The notes: generated by a model not told the origin, from the letters alone. Counted from the stretch's first letter, positions 1-9,231 are shown. The stretch: DNA of 64,000 nt from Agrobacterium larrymoorei (GCF_013322225.1 NZ_JAAMFB010000031.1:1-64000); one strand, 5' to 3'. A program made the numbers and translations.

Positions 1-95
1 CAAAGCTGAACTGAGAACCGCTCTTCATCGCCATGCCACCGCCCCTTCGATCGCTCACAAACAAAGTGAATCATATTCGTCGGGTTTTGCAATGG
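1..95 (-). mobile_element. Probable end of an insertion sequence (partial)
   Basis: ABC-ATPase homology on the minus strand stops abruptly at about position 96, and unrelated sequence continues to the window edge. In that sequence an ATG at 34-32, preceded by a purine-rich GGGGCGG, opens a frame reading MAMKSGSQFSF. This resembles the N-terminus of IS5-type transposases. Only one end is visible, so inverted repeats and a target duplication cannot be checked. The alternative is a deletion junction joining two unrelated genes. Confidence 0.4.
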
Positions 96-239
96 TCCCA
101 CAATGGCGCATACTTCGCCTGCCTTGAGATCGAAGGACACGCTCCTGACTGCGTCAGTGCGTTGGCCTCTTCTTTCGAATGACACCGAGAGCCCTCGCAC
201 TTCGAGCAGTGGTACCTTCTGTTCACTTGGGGAGGTCAT
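96..239 (-). pseudogene. Second oligopeptide ABC ATPase (DppF/OppF-like), truncated remnant
   Basis: The reading frame starts at ATG 239-237, overlapping the previous ATPase stop as ATGA. It shows the normal family N-terminus: LLEVRGLSVSF, then AVRSVSFDLKAGEVCAIVG. The next residues should be the Walker A box (GESGSGKST), but the protein reads PLQNPTNMIH instead. About 48 of roughly 320 residues survive, with no nucleotide-binding motif, so this copy cannot work. The partner ATPase (236-1243) is intact. DppBCDF-type importers usually need both ATPases, so transport by this operon is probably lost unless another ATPase substitutes. Confidence 0.75.
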
Positions 240-1243
240 GCAATTCCTCCTGACTCGCGTCCTTGCCGTTCTGTCGTGACGTGACACCAGACACTTCCAT
301 CAGAGACTTTCGTCGGCAGTGGAGATGCAAGCCTACATTGAGGCATGATGAAGTCGCAGCGGCCAGCAAAACCGCAACCGTGGGGCCGATCCTGCGGCGA
401 TGGCACGCGCCCTTTGATCTCCGCTAACCGTGGCCTCTGACCTGTTTGGGGCCGCCTGTATGGCCGGGCAGCGAGCAGAGCGCTTGTGTAGGGATGAGCA
501 GCATGAGTGAGCATGGACTTTGCCTCGCGCGTTTCGACTACCTTACCGGCATACATCACCATGATCCGGTTGGCCCATCGTGAGACGAGCGTGAGGTCGT
601 GCGTTATCAGGACCAGAGCCATTCCCGTTTCACGTTTGAGATCGGCGAGTAGTGCTAGAATATCGGCCTGGACAGTTGCATCGAGCGCAGTCGTCGGTTC
701 ATCCGCGATAAGAATATCAGGGCGATTTGCGATTGCCATGGCGATCAAGACGCGTTGCCTCATCCCGCCCGACAACTGATGTGGATAAGCCTCCATGCAG
801 CCCCTAGGGTCCTGCAACTTCACCCTACGGAGCAGATCGACGCCTTCTTCCAATGCCGCACGCTTGCGAACGGATCGATGCGCACGGATAGCCTCGACAA
901 TCTGCTCGCCGATCGTAAGAACCGGGTTGAGTGCGGACATAGGATCCTGAAAAATCATCGAGATCCGGTCGCCTCTTAACGACCGCCACACTTTCTCAGA
1001 CTGTCGTGACACGTCCTGTCCAAGAATTTCGACGGTTCCACCGGAAATTCGCACGCGATCGGGAAGAAGCCCCGCCAGAGCAAGGGCAGTCAGCGATTTT
1101 CCGCAACCGGATTCTCCAACGATCGCCAGAGTTTCACCTCTGACGACCTCGATATCAACACCGCAAACGGCGTCAACATGATGCCGATATCCCGGCACGG
1201 CTATCGCAAGATTGCGGGCGCGCAGCACGGTATCGCTGGTCAA
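236..1243 (-). CDS. Dipeptide/oligopeptide-type ABC transporter ATP-binding protein (DppD-like)
   Basis: A cytoplasmic ATPase that powers peptide-class import, 335 aa from the chosen start. Visible motifs are Walker [10 protein letters not shown]-loop MIFQDPMSALNP, signature LSGGMRQR, Walker [13 protein letters not shown] and the H-loop ITHD. The C-terminus has the Cys-containing oligopeptide/dipeptide C-terminal region (RVPSPQDRPHGCGFAGRC). The start is taken as TTG 1243-1241, which overlaps the upstream permease stop as TTGA; a longer in-frame extension runs back to 1393 but lies inside the permease gene. It is the fifth gene of a tightly overlapped operon, and its usual partner ATPase downstream is broken. 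Confidence 0.9.
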   Translation of the reverse strand: MTSDTVLRARNLAIAVPGYRHHVDAVCGVDIEVVRGETLAIVGESGCGKSLTALALAGLLPDRVRISGGTVEILGQDVSRQSEKVWRSLRGDRISMIFQDPMSALNPVLTIGEQIVEAIRAHRSVRKRAALEEGVDLLRRVKLQDPRGCMEAYPHQLSGGMRQRVLIAMAIANRPDILIADEPTTALDATVQADILALLADLKRETGMALVLITHDLTLVSRWANRIMVMYAGKVVETREAKSMLTHAAHPYTSALLAARPYRRPQTGQRPRLAEIKGRVPSPQDRPHGCGFAGRCDFIMPQCRLASPLPTKVSDGSVWCHVTTERQGRESGGIA

Positions 1244-2133
1244 AGCCGGGCTCCCCGTCGAAGCAGTTGCCCAAGTCCGTCGCCGATCAGGCTCAGTCCG
1301 AGGACTGCCAGAACAATTGCGGCACCCGGAATGAGGGTCATGTACGGTGCGGTCAGCAAAGCATCGCGAGAGGCGCCGATCATGCTTCCCCAACTGAGAT
1401 GGTTACTGTCGCTCATCCCGAAAAATGCAAGGCCCGCCTCCGTCAGCACGGCGAGCGCTGTCAGAATGGAGGCTGACACTATCACTGGGGGCAGGGCATT
1501 CGGCAGGATATGATTAAAGACCGCGCGCAGGTGTCCGCCACCCATGACGACGGAAATTTTTACGAAGTCGAGTTCCCGGAGCGCCATAGCTTCTGCACGC
1601 GCAAGGCGGGCGACCATGGACCAACTCGTCAGTCCAATGGCGATTATGATGTTCGACAGATCAGCGCCCAGGATCGAGACCAGAATAATGGCAAAGAGGA
1701 AGTGCGGAATGACCTGGAAAAGTTCGGTAATCCGCATGAGGGCATGATCTATCCATCCTCCAAAATATCCCGACACGAGACCAATAGTGGTGCCAACACA
1801 TGTGGCAATCAGTGTCGCAGCTATTCCCACGAGCAACGAGACGCGGCTTCCGTGAACAATCCCGGAGGCTATATCCCGGCCTAGAATATCTGTGCCCAAC
1901 GGAAATTGCGGATCGTCTCTAGGAGCCAGGAACGGCATGCCGACCATTTCGAATGGGTCAGTCGGATAAAGCACATTCGCTAGAAAAGCCGTCGTCAGTT
2001 GCACGAATAGAATGAGCAAGCCGACGTGCAGAGACCACGGAAGCGTTCGCCAGGTTCGAAAAAATTGCCATAGTCTGTTCGGGACACGGAACATCACCTC
2101 AGGAAATGCCTGTCGTTCGGTATCGGTCGTCAT
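1240..2133 (-). CDS. Dipeptide-type ABC transporter permease (DppC-like)
   Basis: An inner-membrane permease of 297 aa. The DppC/OppC N-terminal pattern is visible, with one membrane segment (near LHVGLLILFVQLTTAFL) followed by FPLGTDILGRDIASGIVHGSRVSL. Later come several hydrophobic segments and the EAA-like coupling loop around AEAMALRELDFVKISVVMGGG. The start at ATG 2133-2131 overlaps the upstream DppB-like stop (ATGA), which is preferred over a more upstream ATG inside that gene. The substrate is unknown; the class carries peptides, nickel and some opines. Confidence 0.9.
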   Translation of the reverse strand: MTTDTERQAFPEVMFRVPNRLWQFFRTWRTLPWSLHVGLLILFVQLTTAFLANVLYPTDPFEMVGMPFLAPRDDPQFPLGTDILGRDIASGIVHGSRVSLLVGIAATLIATCVGTTIGLVSGYFGGWIDHALMRITELFQVIPHFLFAIILVSILGADLSNIIIAIGLTSWSMVARLARAEAMALRELDFVKISVVMGGGHLRAVFNHILPNALPPVIVSASILTALAVLTEAGLAFFGMSDSNHLSWGSMIGASRDALLTAPYMTLIPGAAIVLAVLGLSLIGDGLGQLLRRGARL

Positions 2134-3149
2134 TTCAAAGACACCCTTGGATCGAGTACGGCGTAAAGCATGTCCACACACAGATTCACCAGCACAACGA
2201 GCGTGCCGGTGATCAAAACCAACCCTGCGAGCAAATTGTAGTCACGCTGTTGCACCGCTTCGAAAGCAAGCCTTCCAAGACCCGGCCATGCGAAGACGGT
2301 CTCGACTAGAATTGCGCCGCTCAGAAGTGAACCGGCCTGCATCCCGACAAGTGTGATGAGCGGCAACGATGCGTTTCGAATGACGTGCCGCAAAACGGTC
2401 CGAGAGGCGACAACGCCCTTTGCTCTCGCCGTCCGGACGTGATCCTGGACGTATACTTCGAGCATGGACCCGCGCGTGAAGCGTGCGTAGATAGCAGAGT
2501 AGAGTGCTCCTAGCGTAATCATCGGCAGCACTAGGTGGCGGCCTACGCTCGCGGCATATTGGAAACCTGTCTCGATGCCGTGAGGCGCAACAAAACCACC
2601 GATCGGCAGCCAGCGAAATTTTACGCCAAACAGGATCATGAGACCAATTCCCAGAAGAAATCCCGGCGTGGCGTAAATTAGGAGAGCCATACCGCTGATG
2701 ACGCGATCCTGCCATTTCCCGGCATGCGCGGCCGCGATCGCGCCACCCGTCATGCCTAAGGCGACAGCGACCACCATTGCCGACCCCGTCAAAAGTAGTG
2801 TTGGTAGAAGTCGCGATCCGATCAAATCGACGACGTTCATATTATTGCGGAATGAGAAGCCACGATCGCCGGACAGGACGTTGCGGGCGTAGAGAAGGAA
2901 TTGAACATAAATTGGTTCGTCCAATCCGAATCTGGCTCGCAAATTTGCCAGATACGCGGCGTCTCCTCCGCCAGATTCTCCTGCCAAAACTTGCGCGGCA
3001 TCTCCGGGAGCAAGATGCAGCAGGGTAAATGCCGCCAGAAACAGAAGGAAAAGCGTCGGGACCATCTGGCATGCCCGCACGGTTACGTAGAGCAACCGAC
3101 CGTTCCGCTTTCCTATCTTTTCACCAGAATGGGGCTTACCTTCCGTCAT
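2130..3149 (-). CDS. Dipeptide-type ABC transporter permease (DppB-like)
   Basis: An inner-membrane permease of 339 aa. It begins with a membrane segment (PTLFLLFLAAFTLLHLAPGD), followed by the DppB-typical stretch RFGLDEPIYVQFLLYARNVLSGDRGFSF. The coupling-loop region has YVQDHVRTARAKGV, and the protein ends DMLYAVLDPRVSLK, as is usual for DppB. The start at ATG 3149-3147 overlaps the solute-binding protein stop as ATGA, continuing the operon-wide pattern of four-base overlaps. Confidence 0.92.
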   Translation of the reverse strand: MTEGKPHSGEKIGKRNGRLLYVTVRACQMVPTLFLLFLAAFTLLHLAPGDAAQVLAGESGGGDAAYLANLRARFGLDEPIYVQFLLYARNVLSGDRGFSFRNNMNVVDLIGSRLLPTLLLTGSAMVVAVALGMTGGAIAAAHAGKWQDRVISGMALLIYATPGFLLGIGLMILFGVKFRWLPIGGFVAPHGIETGFQYAASVGRHLVLPMITLGALYSAIYARFTRGSMLEVYVQDHVRTARAKGVVASRTVLRHVIRNASLPLITLVGMQAGSLLSGAILVETVFAWPGLGRLAFEAVQQRDYNLLAGLVLITGTLVVLVNLCVDMLYAVLDPRVSLK

Positions 3150-4762
3150 CCTTCCAGCCACGCATCTTTGAGTGAGTCAAACACAGCAATTGAGCCCGTG
3201 CCGAGACCATGAAGACGCTTGGAGGCAATTGTGAACTGCCGGTTTTCGGCCAGCGTAAATGTCGGAATATCCGTTTGTGCGAGAACCTGAATTTTCTTGT
3301 AAAGCGCAACGCGCTTATCTTCGGTCGATGCCACATGGGCAGCCTCGATCAAGGCGTCCATTTCCGGGGAGCTGTAACCTGAACCGTTTGACCAGGGTAT
3401 GTCCTTCAAAATGGCTTTGGTCCAGATCACGCGATCGATACCGATCTGCGGGTCACCCAGACCTGCGCGATATGATATTGCAAAATCAAAGTCGTTTTGC
3501 GAATAGACGCGGCGGAAAAACTGCGGGAGATCCTGATTGCGGATCGTTGCCTCGATCCCGATCGCCTTGAAAGCCTGTCGGGCGAACTCCGCAAATCTCT
3601 GGAAGCTCTCGCCAAACGGTAGCCAGTCGATGGTGATGGCAAATCTTGTACCGTCCGCCTTTCTTGCGTATCCGGCCTCATCGAGAAGCTGCTCCGCGAT
3701 CGAGCGGTCGAATTTGTACGCGGGGAGCCCCTCGTTCGCGTAAAATTTTGTCTGTGTGGACAAAACAGGCGACGTCCCTGGCTTCGCCAGCCCTCGGGTG
3801 GTGACCTTGACGAACGCGTTTAGATCGAAGGCATGCGCGAAGGCACGGCGTACACGGACATCGTTGAATGGTGGCCTGCGGACGTTGAAATCGGCGACAA
3901 TGGCCGACGCCAACCATTCATAGCCGTGGAAATCCACGTTCAGCGTTTCGCTCTTTTGTGCCAATGCCAGATCGCTGAGAGAGATTGGGGTGAGAGTACC
4001 CAGTTGAATGGCGCCGGATTCAAAAGCTGCGTAACGGGCGGTTGCATCAGGGATAACACGATAGACGATCTGATCGAGATATGGCTTCCCACTATCCCAG
4101 TAGTCGGGGTTGCGCTCGAGGACGATACGATCGCCGCGCACCCATTCCTTGAAGCGGAAGGGTCCTGTTCCGATCGGATTTACATTGTGGGGGTTGGTGA
4201 GAACATCCGTGCCTTCGTAAAGGTGTTTCGGCAGGATTGTCGACTCCAGGCCGTTCAACGCACCGAGAATGACGCCGGACGGGTTATTAAGTTTGAAGAT
4301 GACGGTGAGTGGATCAGGAGTTTCCACCACGTCGACGGCCGCGAAAGTTGCCCGCGCGCGGGGATGAATTTTCATCCAGACGTTGTCATAAGTATATTTG
4401 ACGTCAGCGGACGTAAACGGTTCGCCATCGTGCCAGCGAACGCCTTGCCGCAAATCGAAACGAAGTTCTTTACCGTCCTCGCTCGTTGTCCACTTGGTCG
4501 CCAGTTCCGGCTTGATTTCGAAGTTGTCGCCGAAAGTAATCAGTCCGTCGAAAATTTTGGCTGACACTGTCTGCACTTGTCCGGTCTGAACCACTGCTGA
4601 GGTGAGAACGTTTGGCTCGCCCGGATACACGACTGCGACAAGGGTTCCTCCGCGGATCGGCGTGTCAGCAAAGCTTTGCCCGGAAAATGCAAGGGTTGCA
4701 GCGGCACCCGCGAGAAAGGAACGCCTGCGCAGTGTTAAAATCGATGTACGAGAGTTGCTCAT
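3146..4762 (-). CDS. Periplasmic solute-binding protein, peptide/nickel family (SBP_bac_5), Tat-type signal
   Basis: An extracytoplasmic substrate receptor of 538 aa for the importer. The N-terminus has a twin-arginine-like export signal (LRRRSFLAGAAATLAFSG, cleavage near SFA|DT). Family hallmarks are RGGTLVAVVYPGEPNVL, LATKWTTSEDGKELRFDLRQ, VRWHDGEPFTSADVKYT and the WDSGKPYLDQIVYR region. The start at ATG 4762 has GGAGA upstream; an earlier in-frame ATG at 4807 lacks this and would bury the signal. It lies 16 bp after the flavoprotein stop, so the substrate may be what that enzyme acts on. Confidence 0.92.
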   Translation of the reverse strand: MSNSRTSILTLRRRSFLAGAAATLAFSGQSFADTPIRGGTLVAVVYPGEPNVLTSAVVQTGQVQTVSAKIFDGLITFGDNFEIKPELATKWTTSEDGKELRFDLRQGVRWHDGEPFTSADVKYTYDNVWMKIHPRARATFAAVDVVETPDPLTVIFKLNNPSGVILGALNGLESTILPKHLYEGTDVLTNPHNVNPIGTGPFRFKEWVRGDRIVLERNPDYWDSGKPYLDQIVYRVIPDATARYAAFESGAIQLGTLTPISLSDLALAQKSETLNVDFHGYEWLASAIVADFNVRRPPFNDVRVRRAFAHAFDLNAFVKVTTRGLAKPGTSPVLSTQTKFYANEGLPAYKFDRSIAEQLLDEAGYARKADGTRFAITIDWLPFGESFQRFAEFARQAFKAIGIEATIRNQDLPQFFRRVYSQNDFDFAISYRAGLGDPQIGIDRVIWTKAILKDIPWSNGSGYSSPEMDALIEAAHVASTEDKRVALYKKIQVLAQTDIPTFTLAENRQFTIASKRLHGLGTGSIAVFDSLKDAWLEG

Positions 4763-4778
4763 GGGGTCTCCGCGCCGG

Positions 4779-5936
4779 TTATGCAAAAAGGAATGCCTTC
4801 CCGGCATTCACAAGAATGGTGTCAGACTGGGGAGCATGGACGCGACCGCAAAGCACGTCACGAAAATGACGTTCAAGTGGATTTGCTCGGTCAAGGCCGT
4901 GATTTCCAGAAACGCTCAAAGCAAGTTCGAGAGCCTTCACAGCATTGTTGGTGGCGATATGCTTTACCAATTGCGCATGAACCGGATCGGGGACAGGGGC
5001 AGCATCGGCAGTGTGTGCCGCGTTTTCGATCAAGACTCGATTGACAAGAAGCAGAGCCTCAATTTCGCCGACAACGCCTTGGATTCGAGGTACAGTCGCC
5101 AACGAAGCGCCGAGGTTGGACGGGGCACGCTCTTTAAGGAAACTGCGGAGCCAATCCCTGCCTGCCTTGGCTATCCCGTCGTAGAGCGCAGCCGTGAGAA
5201 TGCATGACCAGACGTCGATGATGGCCCGGCGCGACGCAAGTTCGGGCGAACCCGCCGGCAGGAACCCAGTGGCCGCGTTCTCTGGCAAATGCACATCGTT
5301 GAACCTGATCTCGTGGCTAGCGGTTGCGCGAAGCCCGGCGTGATTCCAGGTGGGAACGATTTCCAGACCGGGAGAGTTGCTTGGCACCAGCACGGTCCCC
5401 ACCCTCGGATGCTCTTCATCGGTCCTCACAAGCGTCAACCACCATCCGACAATCGGGCTGCCGGTGGCATAGGCCTTACGACCGTTCAGTTTGAAGCTGC
5501 CATCGGTTTGCTGGCTGACGACGGTTCCCGGTAGTCCGCCGCGCACCGCCGAGCCAAGATCCGGCTCGGCCTGCAACGCATTCAGAACGCCGGTGCCCTT
5601 AAGGGCCGCCGCGGCGATCTCTTCATATGCCGGAGAAGGTTTTTTCCCCAGCAAGTGGTGCATCATGCAGTTCATCGCAACGAGCAGCCCGGTTGATGCC
5701 TCGCCTGCTCCAACAGCAGAGACAAGTCGAGCCGAGTCGGCCAGCCCTCCGCCCAGTCCTCCGAGCGAGGTGGGCACAGTGAGTGCGAGGAGCTTGTGCT
5801 CAGTCAGCCGTCTGAAGTTATCAAACGGAAACGTCGCATCTAGGTCGTATCTGGCAGCTGTTTTGGCAAACTCGTCTGTCAGGCTTTGAAGGAGCAGATC
5901 CGTTAGGATTGCTGGCGGTCGATTGTGCGTGTTCAT
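4779..5936 (-). CDS. Acyl-CoA dehydrogenase-fold flavoprotein (SfnB/DszC-like monooxygenase group possible)
   Basis: A 385-aa cytoplasmic flavoprotein of the acyl-CoA dehydrogenase superfamily. The three usual parts are seen: an N-terminal helical domain (LLALTVPTSLGGLGGG), a central beta domain with FKLNGRKAYATGSPIVGWW and TWNHAGLRATASHEIRFNDVHLP, and a C-terminal helical domain ending at GNHGLDRANPLERHFRDVLCGRVHAP. The C-terminal motif and its linkage to an importer resemble SfnB/DszC-type flavin enzymes of organosulfur use more than fatty-acid dehydrogenases. It is the first intact gene of the importer operon, 43 bp after the broken Old Yellow Enzyme gene. The exact substrate cannot be told. 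Confidence 0.8.
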   Translation of the reverse strand: MNTHNRPPAILTDLLLQSLTDEFAKTAARYDLDATFPFDNFRRLTEHKLLALTVPTSLGGLGGGLADSARLVSAVGAGEASTGLLVAMNCMMHHLLGKKPSPAYEEIAAAALKGTGVLNALQAEPDLGSAVRGGLPGTVVSQQTDGSFKLNGRKAYATGSPIVGWWLTLVRTDEEHPRVGTVLVPSNSPGLEIVPTWNHAGLRATASHEIRFNDVHLPENAATGFLPAGSPELASRRAIIDVWSCILTAALYDGIAKAGRDWLRSFLKERAPSNLGASLATVPRIQGVVGEIEALLLVNRVLIENAAHTADAAPVPDPVHAQLVKHIATNNAVKALELALSVSGNHGLDRANPLERHFRDVLCGRVHAPQSDTILVNAGKAFLFA

Positions 5937-5979
5937 GAAAAACTTTCGTTTCTGACCCGGTTGAGGGCGCCACCGCGAT

Positions 5980-7138
5980 TTATGCGTGTGCGGCGACGGC
6001 TGCTTCCTGATCCAAAAACGGATAGTCGATGTAACCTTCTGGCCCGTTGGTATAATAGGTAGTGGTATCAGGTTCGGTTAGCGAAGCGCCGGCACGGAAC
6101 CGCTCCGGCAAGTCCGGGTTGGGAGATATAAAGTCTCCCGAAAGAAACAGCGTCCGCGTAACCGGTCACAATTGCCTCTTCCGCTGTTTCCCGATCGTAT
6201 CCGCTATTCAGGATCAAGGCCCCGTCGAACAGCTTCCTGATGATTGGCGCCAGGAAGGGCTGGCCAGGTCGGGGACCTGCTCCACCTTTCGCCTTGGAAA
6301 CGAGCCTTTGATGCAGTGGAATGTCGCCGGTCTCATCGTAGCTCCTGCTTTCGAGCAGATGGATATAGGCGATGCCCCTGCGATTGAGTTCTTTTGCGAC
6401 ATAAGAAAAAAGGCTCAAGGGATCGGAATCGTCAATCTTGTCGGCGCGGAAATAGGGAGACAAACGAACGCCAACCCGGTCTGCTCCAAACTCGGAGATT
6501 ACAGCATCGACCACCTCCAGCAAGAAACGGGCTCTGTTTTCGACTGAACCGCCATACTCGTCGGTTCGCTTGTTGGTCGCGTCCCTCAGAAACTGATCGA
6601 TCAGAAATCCGTTGGCGGCGAGAAGTTCGATACCATCGAAACCGGCTTCACGGGATAAAGCTGCCGAACGCCTGAAATCTTCGACGATTGGTGCTATCTC
6701 GTGCAGTTCGAGCGCACGTGGCACAGGAAACTCTTCGAGACCTTGAGTTTTCATGATGCCACCAAAAGCGGCGATGGCCGAAGGAGCTACAGGATGTTCG
6801 CCGTCCGGCAGCCCAGAAAGCAATGCCTTGCGACCGACATGCGTGAGCTGCTGGAAAATCACCCCACCGGCTTCATGGACGCTTTCGACAACTTTCTTCC
6901 ACTCTTGGCTTTGGTAATGGGTGTGATTTGCGGTCGAGAAGACCCTGGTCGCGCTGGATGGAGATACATGACAAGCTTCGGTGATAAGTAGGCCAGCTGA
7001 TGCGCGCTGGGTGTAGTGGATCGCGACCAGCTCCTTGGGTGCCCGATCTGCATCTCCGCGTGCTCGACCTAGAGGAGCCATGACAATGCGGTTCTTCAAT
7101 TCATAACGTCCGAGCGGGAAAGGTTCGAGTAGCTACAT
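5980..7138 (-). pseudogene. Old Yellow Enzyme-family alkene reductase, disrupted
   Basis: This is an FMN/NADPH ene-reductase gene (LKNRIVMAPLGRAR; LTHVGRKA; FDGIELLAANGFLIDQFLRD; NKRTDEYGGSVENRARF). Two lesions are visible. The well-placed start ATG 7138-7136, behind GGAGG, is followed directly by TAG, although the family N-terminus (LLEPFPLGRYELKNR) continues in frame. Near 6121-6123 one extra base in a G/C run shifts the frame; removing it restores the expected C-terminus ISNPDLPERF...YYTNGPEGYIDYPF to a TAA at 5982-5980. Translation could start at an internal TTG (7099) but would end in an aberrant tail (AVPCRRFANRT). Either a real pseudogene or sequencing errors. Confidence 0.8.
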
Positions 7139-7684
7139 TTTTTGCCTCCGGTTCAGGAAGGCAGCTTGAATACTTCGCACCCTATATTGAAGTTCGAATG
7201 TTCTTAATTTTATAGATTTTGTAGATAATATAAGTCGTAGATTTCCAATCTTGCAACAGGATTTCACTCATCATCTAAAATAGATTGAGATCGCAGTGAA
7301 AGAGTTGGCACAAGATCGCTGTGTCGAGCACGCTCCGCAACAATACCGTGAATAGCAGTTAGGTTTCGGTAAAGTCGGGGTCTTAACACTGCGCGAACAT
7401 GAAACGCCCTTTTTACTTTGCAACCTCAACGAACAGTCTAGATGCAGGGGACAACTGCTAAGGCAGCCGATTAATTTAGGCCGGACCAGCCCACATCCGG
7501 GCGTCGTGGCCTTAGGCTGTATTGGCGGCCTCCACCGGCAAGGTGCCAGAAAAGGGCGCTGCGCCGCGTGCAAGCTTGCCCGCAAAATGTGATTGGCGGT
7601 CAAGTGAAGCCGACATCACTGTTCGCCTCCGCAAGCTCCAGCGGCTAAAGCTGGGGCTTGCAAGCACATACTTGGCACCATTGC
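7139..7684 (+). other. Non-coding stretch between two broken genes
   Basis: About 545 bp with no frame showing recognisable protein motifs on either strand. Its left part is AT-rich and serves as the upstream region of the Old Yellow Enzyme gene. The right part (about 7300-7684) is GC-rich and may be degenerate coding DNA, but no family could be named. Confidence 0.5.
7210..7241 (-). promoter_or_regulatory. Triple TnRTAGA repeat upstream of the Old Yellow Enzyme gene
   Basis: Three direct copies of a 7-mer lie in the AT-rich leader: TTATAGA at 7210-7216, TTGTAGA at 7219-7225 and TCGTAGA at 7235-7241. The same half-site occurs as an inverted repeat ahead of the luciferase-family operon (36441-36457). 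This suggests an operator for a shared type of regulator, but chance in AT-rich DNA is possible. Confidence 0.3.
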
Positions 7685-8697
7685 TTAGTGCGCGATGTCG
7701 ACTACGACCTTACCGATGTGGTTTCCGCTCTTAAGTCGCCGGAAAGCATCCCTGAAGTCCGCGAATGGGAAGATCTGATCGATAGCAGGCTTCACCTGAT
7801 GCATGTCCATCGCGCGGAGCAGAGCCTCGAAGTTCTCCCGTGGCCCAATCGCCGATCCCGCAACCGAAAGTGAACGCGCCAGAATGTCGTATGGTGGTAA
7901 TCCACCGCCGAAACCGCTGGTAAAGCCCACAATCGTGATGTCGCCTCCAGGTCGGGTCGAGGCTGCAGACTTCACGATGGTCTTCTCGCCAGCGATATCG
8001 ATGGTCTTGTCGACGCCTCTGCCATCGGTGAGAGCGAGGATTTTTCGATCCCAGTCTAGATGGCTTCGGTAGTTGACCACGCCATCGGCTCCCAGCTTTC
8101 TGAGGATTTCGGCCGTTCGTCCGAGGAGGTGATTGCCAGCACGCGAGCACCGAACATCCTTGCGACCTGAAGCGAGAATAGCGCAACTCCGCCGGTTCCC
8201 TGCACTAGAACGGTTTGGCCGGGCTGGAGGGGCGAAGACCGGTTGAGGGCGGTCCACGCCGTAACGGCGGCGCAAGGCAGCGACGCCGCCTCGACATAGG
8301 AGAGATATTCCGGCAGATGCACGATCGCATTCTCATGCACCACGAGATATTCCGCGAGCCATCCATTCGTCGTCATGCCCAGACTGTCGAGCTGGTACTC
8401 TGGTCGAGGCAGTCCACCAATCCATTGCGGATGGCAAGACGCGCTGACGCGGTCACCGACCTTTGTCCGCGTGACCCCGTCGCCTACCGCGACCACCTCA
8501 CCTGCGCCGTCAGACAGGGGGATGCCGTTGGGCTGGGTTGGCCCGCCATATTCCCCGTCGAGAATAGCCTGGTCCCGGAAATTGAGGGAGGCGGCGTGCA
8601 CGCGGATCAGAACATCGTTCCAACCCGGGGTAAACGTCGGCTCTTCATGTATTTCCAGTTCAGGCTTGGTGTCGGATGTCCATCGGACAGCTTTCAT
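7685..8697 (-). pseudogene. Zinc-independent medium-chain alcohol dehydrogenase / quinone oxidoreductase-like gene, frameshifted
   Basis: The N-terminal GroES-like part reads from ATG 8697 (MKAVRWTSDTKPELEIHE, then GEVVAVGDGVTRTKVGDRV), with the nucleotide-binding stretch GQTVLVQGTGGVALFSLQVARMFGARVLAITSSDE. At about 8111-8116 one G appears to be missing. In the next frame the family sequence resumes at once (AEILRKLGADGVVNYRS, DKTIDIAGEKTI, GNHIGKVVVDIAH) and stops at 7685. Adding one base gives a normal 337-aa protein. AAGGAC precedes the start. The lesion is single and clean, so a sequencing error is as plausible as recent inactivation. Confidence 0.8.
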
Positions 8698-8787
8698 ATC
8701 TTAAGTCCTTATACGATTTCGTGGGAAGGCGCGGCGATTGCGATGATACTCAGTTGGAGGGAAATCGCTTTCGTGCTGAGCGCGACG

Positions 8788-9132
8788 TTACATCTGCACT
8801 GCCCGTGCAAGGCGAACGGGCCAGTCTCCGTCTGGGTTGGTCGTGCCGTCGCCCATGCGCTCCATGATGGTTTCGAATACGATATCCCGGCGCTTGGCCA
8901 AGCGAGATCTCTCGGCCGCTGCGAGCGCACCTTCCATTTCGTTTCGCATCAGGTCGGTGCAGTAGGCGGGCGCGCCGGGCTGCTGTCGCCACGAGTTGGC
9001 CAATCCACCTGCGTCGAAAGCGTCAAAGCCAGTATCCTCGACCAGCAACATCGTGACCTGCCGAGCCTGGTCGCGGTCAGCCGCGACGGGAATTGCGATA
9101 CGTCCCCGTGCGCCAGCAGGCTTGCCGTTATC
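8788..9132 (-). pseudogene. C-terminal half of a transposon-split NAD(P)-binding oxidoreductase
   Basis: The minus strand reads NGKPAGARGRIAIPVAADRD, then LLVEDTGFDAFDAGGL and SWRQQPGAPAYCTDL. This is the C-terminal part of the NADPH-dependent F420-reductase-like (CofE/NpdG-fold) family, and it stops at 8788. Its N-terminal half is at 12311-12717. Removing the transposon and one target copy joins the halves in frame (407 + 340 nt = 249 codons). Confidence 0.88.
9128..9132 (+). repeat. Target-site duplication, left copy (TTATC)
   Basis: The five bases TTATC directly flank the left end of the transposon and are repeated exactly at 12311-12315. Five-base duplications are normal for Mu/Tn7/Tn5053-type (DDE, TGT...ACA-ended) transposons. 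Confidence 0.93.
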
Positions 9133-9163
9133 TGTCGTTTGGCACTTAAACGTAAGAATGCGG
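9133..9163 (+). repeat. Left terminal inverted repeat of the transposon
   Basis: Reads TGTCGTTTGGCACTTAAACG followed by TAAGAATGCGG. It pairs with the right end at 12280-12310 with five mismatches in 31 bases. Confidence 0.9.
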
Positions 9164-9176
9164 CCGTTTATTTCTT

Positions 9177-9231
9177 GTTTGGCATTTAATTTGAGATTCT
9201 ACAGGCAAGGAATCTCAAATTAAGTGCAACT
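9177..9231 (+). repeat. Subterminal transposase-binding-like repeats, left end
   Basis: Two further copies of the end motif lie here in opposite orientations: GGCATTTAATTTGAGATTC near 9181-9199, and AATCTCAAATTAAGTGC near 9211-9227. The second overlaps the last codons and stop of tniQ. Arrays of such repeats at both ends are typical of TnsB/TniA binding sites. Confidence 0.75.

Noticed and set aside
3833-4564. Long plus-strand frame (243 codons) opposite the solute-binding protein
   Set aside because: It is antisense to a well-supported binding-protein gene with clear family motifs; its own translation shows no recognisable domain.
7271-7603. A 110-codon minus-strand frame in the gap between two pseudogenes
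   Set aside because: No family motif, no convincing ribosome-binding site and an unusual Cys/Pro/Ser-rich composition; kept only as part of a non-coding stretch.
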